NCBI GenBank assembly: GCA_958510875.1
Contig: OY294068.1
Span: 150,014,388-150,078,387, forward strand
From: Endomychus coccineus
Taxonomy: Eukaryota; Arthropoda; Insecta; Coleoptera; Endomychidae
DNA length: 64,000 nucleotides
Reading direction: 5' to 3'
Shown here: piece by piece, positions 47,582 to 57,603 of the stretch
Position numbering within the stretch: position 1 is the stretch's first letter
Layout of the letters: each line of letters opens with the position of its first letter
Position numbers and translations under genes: made by a program
The notes under the pieces: generated by a model
Database searches by the model: none
What the model saw: the letters and a program-made list of their open reading frames with translations, nothing else
What the model was told of the DNA's origin: nothing

Positions 47582-48285
47582 ACCGGCCTTTTTCGGCTTC
47601 GATTCGCGAGGACAAGTCCAATGTTTCGACTGTTCTTTGGTCTCTGGTGTGTTGTGATGGATCCATGTTCCGGTCACGGTTAATAAATGGCGCCAAACAG
47701 TCCTTTGAAGTTGTCACATGGTCCCTCTTGTTGTCAGCAGAGAGCAAATGCGGCACCCATCTGGCAGATAGCTTTCTCATATTCAAAAATTGTTGAGAAA
47801 TGTTCCCTAGCCGTTCGATTGAGATGCCCACAGCCTCAGCAAGCTCCTGCACTTTAACTCGCCAATCGTCCAATATGGATTTTATTGACGATTTCAGGGG
47901 TTGTAACCTCAATTGGAAGGCCAGAACGTTCGGCGCTTTGTGTGGTCATAATACCACAACGAAAATCAGTAAACCACTTGTGAATCGTTCCAATTGATGG
48001 TGAAGTGTCCCCATAATGTTTAACAAGAGATGCTTTGGTTTGAGTAATGTATTTTCCACACAATAAATAATGTTCAATCAAGACGCGAAATTCACTTTTT
48101 TCTATGCTTACAAAAATCTTCAAGATTGCTTGTTTTCGATGGGTATCAAAACAGAACTGAATGACATGTAAGTCTGAAAATTTTAATGCGTTCTAGATAA
48201 ATATGATACATCACAAATGTCACATGGGATTTTCGTTTGTGGCGCCATCTGTTTTAGTTTTCACGGACTTTTCACCTCGCCCTCT
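47582..48285 (-). pseudogene. Mariner M3, 5' half only
   Basis: The outer end is at TA (48286-48287) next to AGAGGGCGAGGTGAAAAGTC read on the minus strand, the mariner TIR. The N-terminal half of the transposase follows: MKIFVSIEKSEFRVLIEHYL, GKYITQTKASLVKHYGD, IGTIHKWFTDFRCG (paired helix-turn-helix region), then VQELAEAVGISIERL in another frame and LNMRKLSARWVPHLLSADNK. It ends at SRIEAEKG/PKK before the second catalytic aspartate, at the junction with F7. Frameshifts are present. Confidence 0.85.
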
Positions 48286-48289
48286 TATA

Positions 48290-51200
48290 TCAGAGAACAT
48301 ATTATATATAAAGTCTCTTACAATTACTGCACTATCATTGCTGGAACAAACTGGCAACGTTCTTTCCCTATTTTGCCCCTTCTTGATACTCACCAGTGTG
48401 TTCGATGTTTCAAGAATATGGTGTTTCTCTATCGGGAAGCTCAAATGAGGAAATACACCCTGGGAGCTGACAGGGATCGCTTCCTTCTTTTGGTTTCAAG
48501 AATAGACAGCCTGTTCTGGGTACCTATGTTTGATAGTTTACCAGTTATGTTGTTTTTTTTGACTTTATAGAAATGGCCGCTGTAGGACAATCGGTTAATT
48601 CCTGTGACGTCAGCTATGCTAGACCGTATATTCGGTATTAGAATAGTCATGGTCCGTATATTCTGAGAGTCATGGACCGTACCTATATTCTAACGGTCTT
48701 GGTTGCTCGGTGTCAGTTACCGCTTCTCTTTCGAGGGTGTTCTGTGAGACGCCGGAAAGGAAGAGAAAATGTTACTTCTGGTCTATTCGTTCGAGTGGAA
48801 AGTCGATTGCTAGGTTATTTCAACAGGGAGGTGATACCAAGCGTGTGTTTGGAACCATATTCTGGGAATATCCTGCCGTTGAAAACAAAGACATCAATCA
48901 CCAGTTTGGATTGGAATATTTGGAATCTATTGGGTGATTGATACGAGTATACCTTCGATGATCTGAACTTAGTTTTCGACGTGTCTGGCTGTGAACGGAA
49001 GTAAAAGTTGTCTTATTTGAAGGAAAACCCTATCGTGTTAGAGGGTTCTACTTATTATTCTTCTTCCCTATATTTTTGTCTATGTTGTGGAAAGTTCAAC
49101 AAGAAGTGTGTTGAGGATTGTTTGGAATCTGCTGTCGGGAGATCACTTAGGAGTCACTGATTTATTTGTGCTGTACAATCGTGGAAACGGTATCATAATT
49201 GTGGCAGGGACCCCTACATGAAGTAGAAGTAATTAATCATCACCAAGCAAATACAACATCAACTCTCACCAGGTTAGATTATCGATTGTGGTTTTGTGTA
49301 ACAATTTTAATAATCATTGAGTATTGTATATTATGTAAATTCAATCAACTGTTCACTTGTTTAAATGATTTAAGTAACTAATTTCATCCATATTTTCTAA
49401 TCATTCGCTTCATATCTCATTAATATAAGTTTGTCATAAATTATATCAATTTTAGTATTTCAAAGTAAATTTCAATCATTCTGGGTACGGGTCTTTTATT
49501 TTCTTTCTTCCAGGGTAATTTAATCTGGGGACTTGAGTATTTGCATCCCCTAGTTATATACATAATTCATTGGTTGGTTAAAATACTCTGGCGCCCGAAT
49601 TTTTAATATCTAAAATATAACCTACGACCATCTTCACTGTAGCTGTCGGCAACCAAGTGATAAAATAGAGCTTTGGTTTATCCTTCAGTAAGAGTAAATA
49701 AGAACCCTTACAAATAACCCAACAACAAGAAACTTGAGAATCAGGTCCCTAAATTTGAGGGATTATCAATTGTTTTTCCCCAAAAATAAATACACCGAAA
49801 GGAAGATTCATATTTTTTCGGGTTACTTACTTTCAAAGAGGAAGGTGCAAAAAAGTCTGGATATTTCGAAAACGGCAAGACTTTGGTGTAAGGAAGCTGG
49901 TGAATTTCATCTAAAAAAAAAGATCAATCTTAATAAACATTGCTCGCCGTTCCAAATAACGAAGTTGATGTCCACTTCCGGTATAACCGAAAGCGCCGCA
50001 AATTTGAAAATATTTTCATTAATGTGTATAAAACTCGATTATGGCTGTGTGCAAATTTTCTAATTGGTATCATCATGAGAACTCAAAATACCAATGTACG
50101 TTTTAGATGAAGATAAAAGAGGAACACCCTCCTTAGATTTATTCCGCGAACGTGTAATAAATTTGGAAATATTGGAATTTTTTGTTTTTTTTTTTGTTTG
50201 CAGTAATCTGCCTCGAACATATGGAATCCTAGATATATAACTTATATTAAAAGGATCGAAAGTATTCTAAAGGAATTCATTAATGGTGTTAATTTTATCG
50301 TAACAGAATTTTTTTCATTATAAACAAAATTAATTAATAATTTAGAAGATAGAATTTCATTCTGGACCTGAGTAACTAAAACGTTAATCTTTATTTTTGC
50401 CAATTTGGAAATTATGGAAATTTTTACACCTCGTAATCAAAACCTATTTATTCAAAAACGGCTAAACTACACAGTCTACCGATAACGACATATATTTTGT
50501 AAAGTAGTACTCTATAATAACCCAATTTCAAAAGGCCTATTAGAATTTGTTCTTGACAAATTAAAACGGGCCTAACTGTAAATGGCCCATCTAACAGTAC
50601 TAACTGTCATTAATGTTGTCTATCTTGTATCAATAAATAAATAACATACCTTCCAAGGATTAATTACCTATATACAGTATGGGTATGACCACATCGAATT
50701 AGTCTTATAATTATAATTTAAGCTATCTTTATAACAGAACGAAACTTGTTATCTCCACTAGAAAATTCTTCTCATGCTATTATTGAAATTAACTTTCTCC
50801 CACTAGAAGCTTCGAAATGAATATGCAATTTCTCTACCATAGCGAGGAAAAGTTCAATGCAAAAATGCTTTATCCGATTTTCCGCACCAAACGACGCTAA
50901 CTTCTGACAAATATATTGAATTCCATCAGTTAAGAATAAAGATGGATGCGGGGATTGACAACAAAAGAACGTTTAAAATGGTTCCCAAGTCAGATTTGGT
51001 TTTATTGTTGGAGAGTCCTTGCGGAATGAAAGGAATTGTTGGAGATAAGTATGCGGAGGTTTTGAAATAGTGAAATACCTCACGAGAGAGCTTTGGAAGA
51101 AGCGAATAACTCGAATTTTTTGTATTATTCGTTCGAAAGAAATTTTTATAAGGGTGAAAAATTAATAGAACTTTATTTATCTCCAGTAAGCAATATTTTG

Positions 51201-51488
51201 CGTGAGCTGCCGGAATTTTTGTTGATTATTTTCTACATTATAATTGTCTATCATATCCAACGTGAATTTTCCAAATTAGTAGTTACATATTTGCATGTTC
51301 GCATTTGCAAATGTTGATGGTTTTATTCATTCGTTCGTGATTCCCGAAGGAATAAAATGATAGAATGAAATTGAAATAGAGACAATGAATGTTCAAATTC
51401 CTTGTCACTAGCTGCTGGTAGTGACCAAGACTGCAAATCAATTCCTGTTGAAATTATTAGAGGGGATTCTTTGACCTCAAATTCTCAC
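48290..51488. other. Mixed region without a recognised gene
   Basis: Several overlapping open frames (48203-48570, 48672-48941, 49734-50063) have no recognised domain. At 49589-49599 the string TGGCGCCCGAA equals the start of a retroelement primer-binding site for tRNA-Lys. No duplicated LTR or gag/pol code follows, so this may be chance. A minus-sense or plus-sense spliced gene cannot be excluded. Confidence 0.3.
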
Positions 51489-51685
51489 TATCTTCCAGAT
51501 TAATTGGCTTGTGTCAATGCCCATTTTTATTATGAACCCTAGAAGTTGATCCATTGAAGTCGATTCTGGAGGACTCGCTGACCATTCGATTGGTAGCTTG
51601 TCGAGTGGGTGCAGCATGGATATAGAGGACTTCATAGGAACACTTGTACCTGACATCATCATATTAGGGATTGTGGGTTCAGATT
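51489..51685 (-). CDS. Possible internal exon, unknown gene
   Basis: A 197-base minus-strand block is open throughout. It is preceded by a pyrimidine-rich TTTTCTTCAAG acceptor and followed by a GTGAGA donor. It encodes NMMMSGTSVPMKSSISMLHP, then LDKLPIEWSASPPESTSMDQ and LLGFIIKMGIDTSQLIWKI. I do not recognise the protein. It has no stop in frame and codon use is plausible, but no neighbouring exon has been found. Confidence 0.25.
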
Positions 51686-51750
51686 CTTGAAGAAAATACA
51701 ATCTTGAGATTCAGTTTCTTAAAAAACTTGTCGGGTCTTCATGTTTTACA

Positions 51751-51900
51751 TATATTTAGGGCCGAAAGCTTTAAATTCACTACCATGCCAACTTAAGAAT
51801 TGCTTAAATATTGAACAATTTGGAATAAAATGTAAAAAATATATCACCAATCTATCTAGAGATTCGATATAAAAAATCATAAAAATTGAATATTAAATAA
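51751..51900 (+). pseudogene. 3' end of a non-LTR retrotransposon (R-E)
   Basis: The plus strand reads LGPKALNSLPCQLKNCLNIE, QFGIKCKKYI, TNLSRDSI, stop. This is the conserved C-terminal tail of jockey/CR1-like RT proteins (GPK-x2-NSLP-x2-L-K...F-x3-LKKYL). No RT core lies upstream. The fragment is 5'-truncated, as is common for non-LTR copies. Confidence 0.6.
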
Positions 51901-52804
51901 AATACGATAAATAGGTACTACATAATTACAAAACTAGAACTGGATAAAATTGTGTTCAAATATTTTTGATGGCAGAAAAAACTATGTTTAAGTATTAGTG
52001 AACTCAAGTGTTCACATACACACACATCTGCAAGTCTTGAGATATGTAAATCTTATTTTTATATTTACATCATTATTCTGTGTAGTTACATCGTTATATT
52101 ACAATCGAAATTATGTGTAAATATAAAACATTGTACCTGTTTTGCATTGAATTGAATAAACTATATGATGATGATCTCAAGCTCAAATGTTAACAAATTT
52201 CAAGTGAGAAAGGTTTTGTTATATTTATATTGTTGTTAGTATTTGTCATATTAATATGTAAAATTTTACTAATGTCAAACCACATTCAAGCGTTACGTGT
52301 GATGCTTAAGTGGATCTTATTAACTTTATTTGTAATATCTATTGTGAGCATTTTTTTACTAAACATGTATGAATATATTTAATTAATTACAAATAAATTA
52401 TTATATTATAATTATTATTATCTGTCTTGCACCCTAGACTTCATTGGATGATATATAGGTTCTAGAGGAGGAAGCGATATGAAATGTAGCAACATCCTTT
52501 ATCGGGTAACAAAACAACAAGGCCGGAATCAATTCAATGTGAAGAAATTGAATATTGTCTGGTACACCCAAACTCTCTCTTAAAAGATAATTATCTGAAC
52601 AGGATATGCTTCGCACATTTCGTTTAAATGCTACAAAACTTCATTTTCCTGTGAAAGCCATCTTTGCCCCAAATTTGACCATAGAATTTGGAATAGTTTA
52701 TATAAATTTAAATAATATAGATACAAAAATTATTATTATTTATTGCTTTCATAAAAAATGTCTAGAATTTTTTGCGGTTTTACAACTTGCTTCATAAAAA
52801 GATT
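51901..52804. other. No recognised gene
   Basis: AT-rich; probably includes the 3' UTR of R-E up to about 52170. The short opposing frames at 52434-52797 have no known domain. Confidence 0.35.
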
Positions 52805-53205
52805 TTCTTATATTTAATAATGCAATATGCTTCTTAGCCAAGTTTTAATACGTCGCTTAGCAGAAAAACTACTTTTACAACAGCTGAACCTACTGGTAAC
52901 AAAATGTACAAATTAGGGGTACACTTTTTTAAAATTCATTTCTAAACAAATTTCAAAATTTTATTTTTGAAAATGTTTTTCATTATAATCACTTCGGCAT
53001 GTAAAACAGTCGTATTCATTTTCATAACATATTTATAATTATCCATAAATTCTACTGCTTCTTTCATTTCTAATTCAAAGAAAGAATCAACAAATTTTAC
53101 TAAAGGAAGATTAGCAAATCTATATTTTGAATGTGTTATAATATTGTCTAAAATATGGTTGTAAATCTTCCTATAATCAGCCGATTTTGTATTCTCAATA
53201 AGCTC
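52805..53205 (-). pseudogene. hAT transposase C-terminal remnant
   Basis: The minus strand reads ENTKSADYRKIYNHILDNII, RFANLPLVKFVDSFFELEMK and, after frameshifts, LLPVGSAVVKVVF then AKRRIKTWLRSILHY. The last two correspond to the LPVSSA..ERSFSALRRIKTWLR block that closes hAT transposases. The key E-R pair is altered and no TIRs are visible. A Penelope terminal repeat begins next to it at 53215. Confidence 0.7.
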
Positions 53206-53262
53206 TATATTGTATATAAATTCTCGGGAAATAGGTCACGCTAACACATATGCTAATTATTT

Positions 53263-53308
53263 CCGTCCTTACGTACGTTTCGGTCTCACGACCATCATCA
53301 GAAGACGT
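53263..53308 (-). ncRNA. Hammerhead ribozyme motif, best-preserved copy
   Basis: On the minus strand, in order: CGTCTT (stem I), CTGATGA (core), T, GGTC-GTGA-GACC (stem II, four perfect pairs with a GTGA loop), GAAA (core), CGTACG (two-pair self-complementary stem III), TA (cleavage-site U-H), AGGACG (stem I, pairing with CGTCTT with one G-U). This is a complete minimal type I hammerhead. Such ribozymes are established in the terminal repeats of Penelope-like elements, where they process transcripts. Confidence 0.7.
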
Positions 53309-54170
53309 GTCAATGTCTAAAACGTGATTTCTTAAATCTAATTGTATCATCACAAGGCGTCCTTATAGCACTAATTTGGATTCAATTAAAAATGCCCTCG
53401 TCTCCGAAACGAACAGAAACACGAGGAATCGAAATTGTAACACATTAATGTTTTAAGTATATGAATCAAGAATCCACTGCTTAGCAATTTTCTTATAAAC
53501 TTAGAAGTCATCACAAAGCACAGTTTGTAGTACGACTAAAGGACTGAAACCAAAAATATAACGCTCAAGTATCTACTTTCGAACCAGATGTTGAAGATTT
53601 ATGAGGTAACAGAAAAATGTTCTCAGACCTTATTAGAAACATTGCTATTTGAGCATTCTACCTAAAATATACTTTTAACATTATAAAGACTCATGTAGGA
53701 ATTTGCAAGGATTTAAATTAATTAAATTAGTATAAACCTGACTTAATGACTGAATATCTGTTGTATGATTTACAGACTTGGAGTCACGTTTTATGTGAAT
53801 CATTTCCAGAAACGTGATTTCTTGAAACTAATTGGTAGAATGCTCAAATATCAATATTTCTAATGAGGTCTGACAACCTTTTTCTATTACCTCGTAAATC
53901 TTCAACATCTGGTTCGAAAGTAGTTATATTTTTGTTCAGTCCTTCAGTCATATTATAAACTGTGCTTTGTAATGACTTCTAAGTTTATAGGAAAATTGCT
54001 AAACAGTTTATTCTTGATTCATACACTTAAAGTATTAATGTGCTCCAATTTTGATTTCTCGTGTTTCTGTTCGTTTCGGCGAAGTGTGCATTTTTAATTG
54101 GAAGTAGTGAGATAAGGATGCCTTGTGATGATAAAATTAGTTATAAGAAATCACGTTTTAGATATTGATA

Positions 54171-54214
54171 CGTGTTCTGATGATGGTCGTGAGATCGAAT
54201 CGCACGTAAAGACG
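54171..54214 (+). ncRNA. Hammerhead ribozyme motif, core mutated
   Basis: The plus strand has CGTGTT, CTGATGA, T, GGTC-GTGA-GATC, GAAT, CGCACG, TA, AAGACG. GAAT in place of GAAA removes an essential core base, so it should be inactive. Confidence 0.55.
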
Positions 54215-54289
54215 AAAATAATTAGCATATGTGTTAGTATGACCTATTTCCCGAGAATTTATATATATAATTCATACCTGGATCAAGAA

Positions 54290-54905
54290 TCATTATTAAG
54301 GAAGCTCTATATCATTACGTTTAACTACAGTAAAGTCTATTAAAAACTATTCAATTTTTTCGTTTGTGTTTGTTTTCTCTTTCCAGAAACTTGCTCTGTT
54401 TATAGGACAAAGTATGTACAAGAAATAGTCAATATACTATTTCTGGTAAAATAATAATAATTATATCTCACTAAACTATTATACTGCATGTGTTAGTGAA
54501 TTAAAATAGTAAATTTTTTCGCTTATAAACATAAAAATTAACCAATAACATTTAATTTTATTTCTCTGGGATGGGCCAGGGTCGCTACCTAGTTACGCCA
54601 ACGTGGTATTATTAAATATTTAATTAACACTTCTTGAATCGGTATTTCGTTATCAGCGCCAATCATTAGATGCATTTCAATCCTTTCACATAAAAATTTG
54701 AACTTATGTTTACTCTATTCCATGAAAACACTTAAGTGGTGACAACTTTATTTATCGGATAACTATACCAGCTGCGTCTACCAGATGTCATGGATACGTT
54801 CATAGTTTTCTTTTATATAAACCTATTTCCCATTGTAAGTTGTACATATCACAGTAACTGACAAATAATTAATTTATAGAATAAAATTATATCTAGGGAA
54901 TAGAT
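54290..54905. other. No recognised gene
   Basis: AT-rich, between two Penelope composites; nothing further can be supported. Confidence 0.35.
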
Positions 54906-54973
54906 GTAATGGGAATTATATATAAATTCTCGGGAAATAGGTCACATTAACACTTATACTTTATATTTTCTCA

Positions 54974-55017
54974 TCTCTACGAACGTTTCGGTCTTACGAC
55001 CATCATCAGAAGACTTA
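54974..55017 (-). ncRNA. Hammerhead ribozyme motif (P3, left)
   Basis: On the minus strand: AGTCTT, CTGATGA, T, GGTC-GTAA-GACC (perfect stem II), GAAA, CGTTCG, then TAGAGA. Core boxes and stem II are intact. Stem I pairing on the 3' side is poor. Confidence 0.6.
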
Positions 55018-55393
55018 TTCTGTCTAAAACTGGATTACTTGAAACTAATTGTATTACATAAAGCGTCCTTATCGCACCAATCTCAATTAAAATGCCCACG
55101 TCGCCGAAACGAACATAAACACGAATAATTGAAATTGTAACACCTCATTGTTATAAGTATAACATATCAAGAATCCACTGTTAAGCTGGATTTTTAATGA
55201 ATGCACGTTCATGCCAACAAAGTCTGTGAACGACTAGACACGAAAGCATTGGGTTTAAATATACACTTTCAAACCAGATGTTAGATTTACAAGCTAATAG
55301 AAAAAGGTTTGCAGTTATGGAAATATACTGAGACATTCTACTTAAAATATACTTTTAACGTTATAAAGACGCATGTAGGAATTTGCAAGAGTT

Positions 55394-55810
55394 TTAATTA
55401 ATTAAGTTTGTATAAATCTGACTTAGTGTCTGAATATCTGTCCTATGATTTACAGATTTGGAGTCACGTTTTATGTGAATGATCTCCAGATTAGATCTTT
55501 TATAATAATTGGTTTCCTTAGTTAAAATATTAACATTATTGTAATCGAATTGATGGTAATAATCAAAGCAGTGTTTAGCAAGGGCGGTGGAATTTTCCAA
55601 GTTTTTGTTTCTTGTGCCATACTTATGGCCATACATTCTTCTTTGTAAATACTGTTTAGAGATTCCAGTAATCCCATCGTAATCTAAACAATTTAATTTG
55701 TATACTGTGTGGGTTTGTTTATCTTTAGGTATTAAAGGTTTTAGATTTGAGAAATATTTTCCAACACAGTTGGTAGGCTCATGCGCGATATTTCCATCAT
55801 ACTTTTTCAA
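55394..55810 (-). pseudogene. Penelope GIY-YIG endonuclease domain
   Basis: A 138-codon minus-strand frame. It contains THTVYKLNCLDYDGITGISK then QYLQRRMYGHKYG, where Penelope proteins have VYKI-x-C-x2-C-x3-YIG-x-T-x2-L-x2-R. ALAKHCFDYYHQFDYNNVNI and KRSNLEIIHIKRDSKSVNHR follow, then LSQIYTNLIN, the usual C-terminus. YIG is altered to ITG and the second zinc-binding cysteine position reads Y, so nuclease activity is unlikely. It has no RT domain upstream. It lies between the inverted terminal repeats of P3. Confidence 0.8.
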
Positions 55811-56558
55811 ACATTTCTTAATTTTCTCTGAGGTCTCCGGAATGTATGGTAATGTTATAAAATTGTTTGTATTACCTTTTATGTTATTTACATATGAAGA
55901 TCCATTATAGATTTTGTTTATTCTTTCTCTAATGATAGGATTGAGAAATGTTTTTGGGTAGCCATTAATTTACAGTGTAATACGAACAATTTTTAAATTT
56001 TTGGGACGGTCCTCTGCGTGGGACAATTTAGCCGCGCGATCTGTAAGGCTGTTTATAACACTTTTGTTACAACATGTTGATGCAACGGAATTGATCTATT
56101 TTGGAGATGATTCACATAGAACGTGACTCCAAATCTGTAAATCATATGATAGATATTCAGACACTAAGTCAGATTCGTACTAACTTAATTAATTAAAACT
56201 TGCGTCTTTATAATGTTAAAAGTATATTTTAGGTAGAATTTTCCAGTATATATCCATAACTGCAAACCTTTTTCTATTAGCTCGTAAATCTAACATCAGG
56301 TTTGAAAGTGGATACTTAAACCTAATGCTCTCATTTCTAGTCGTTCATGAACTTTGTTGACATGAACGTGCAGTTATTAAAAGTCCTGCTTAACAGTGGA
56401 TTCTTGATATATTATACTCAAAACATTGAGGTGTTACAATTTCAATTATCCGTGTTTCTGTTCGTTTCGGCGACGTGAGCATTTTAATTGAGATTGGTGC
56501 GATAAGGACGCGTTATGTAATATAATTAGTTTTGAATAATCCAGTTTTAGACAGAATA

Positions 56559-56600
56559 AGTCTTCTGATGATGGTCGTGAAACCGAAACGTACGAAAATA
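56559..56600 (+). ncRNA. Hammerhead ribozyme motif (P3, right)
   Basis: The plus strand has AGTCTT, CTGATGA, T, GGTC-GTGA-AACC, GAAA, CGTACG. The core and stem III are intact. Stem II has one mismatch and the 3' strand of stem I is lost. Confidence 0.55.
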
Positions 56601-56649
56601 TAAAGCATAAGTGTTAATGTGACCTATTTCTCGAGAATTTATATATAAT

Positions 56650-57600
56650 TCATACATGGGTCAATAATTTTTATTGTAATGGGAATATTAGTTTCTGGGG
56701 ACAGCTAATCAGGAAAATTATTGGTACATTCCATTATGGCAGTGTTGATTTGTCGATATCGTTTTGGAGTTCAATAAATTTAATAGAGTGTCTGGAAATA
56801 ACTTTAACTATATACTTCAGGATTTTATTCCTCGGATGATTTTAAGAAAAAAAGTATATCTGAACAAGGGTTCAAAATGCTTGCTAAGTAAACTACAACC
56901 CTATAAAGGGTGAACTCTGAAGATTGATTTTTAAAAATATCTTCGGAACGTTTCACGATAAAATTTTGAAATTCAAAATGATAAATAAGTATACGATTCC
57001 TCAACTACGTCTGCAAACAAGAATATCAATTTATATCAGGTACGTCTAGAACTAGGGGGACGTGGGGTAAAAAATAACCCATTAAATAATACACTATGGA
57101 TATTATATAATTCTTGTCAGCGAGTTCAGTCAAACCAAAAGTAAAACGATTCTGTAGCAGACAATGATTTACGATTATCAATTTGTGGTAAAATCATAAC
57201 AATGCATATTACTATCGTCCATTTTTGTCCAGAATGTTATTACAATAATGTAAAATTTGTAATAGGTAGGGTAAAACATCATCAAATTTGCAACAATTGC
57301 TTTATTTTTCCATAATTTTCAGATTCCTGAATCCTTAATTGGTCATTATGTAAGATATTAGTTTAAAAATAAAAAATGGAAAGATTATAATAATATTAAA
57401 GTTTATTGACCATACATGTAATTACAAATTCCATGATATGGCTCTATGGAGTACAGTAGCGCACCTGATTTCCAAAGGAAATCATGATGTGCATAAATAA
57501 ATTGACAATAATTAACACTTGTTTATTAATAATTACAGACTGTGATGGGCTACGTTAGAAGTAGTATATTTATAAACGTAGCTAAAATCTAAAATAAATA
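56650..57600. other. No recognised gene
   Basis: AT-rich, with the short string GGGGGACGTGGGGTAAAAAA near 57056. I see no supported gene. Confidence 0.4.
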
Positions 57601-57603
57601 ATA

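Larger units (their letters stand above)
53215..54268. mobile_element. Penelope-like inverted terminal-repeat composite P2
   Basis: Two copies of a Penelope terminal repeat face away from a centre near 53815. The left copy runs from TATAAATTCTCGGGAAATAG and the right copy ends with CTATTTCCCGAGAATTTATA. Both contain TCTAAAACGTGATTTCTTA, CGAACAGAAACACG and a hammerhead core. Between them lie only the edges of the nuclease region (CTTGGAGTCACGTTTTATGT). Inverted pairs like this are known for Penelope-like elements. Confidence 0.75.
54918..56644. mobile_element. Penelope-like composite P3 with GIY-YIG nuclease
   Basis: Terminal repeats lie at both ends in inverted orientation: from TATAAATTCTCGGGAAATAG on the left and to CTATTTCTCGAGAATTTATA on the right. 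Each has a hammerhead core. The minus strand at 55394-55980 encodes the C-terminal nuclease part of a Penelope protein. The right arm begins near 56095 with the inverse of the nuclease 3' edge. The RT domain is missing, so it is non-functional. Confidence 0.8.

Noticed and set aside
48672..48941. An 89-codon frame as a host gene
   Set aside because: A second, equally long frame overlaps it, and neither shows a domain; the region may be transposon leader sequence.
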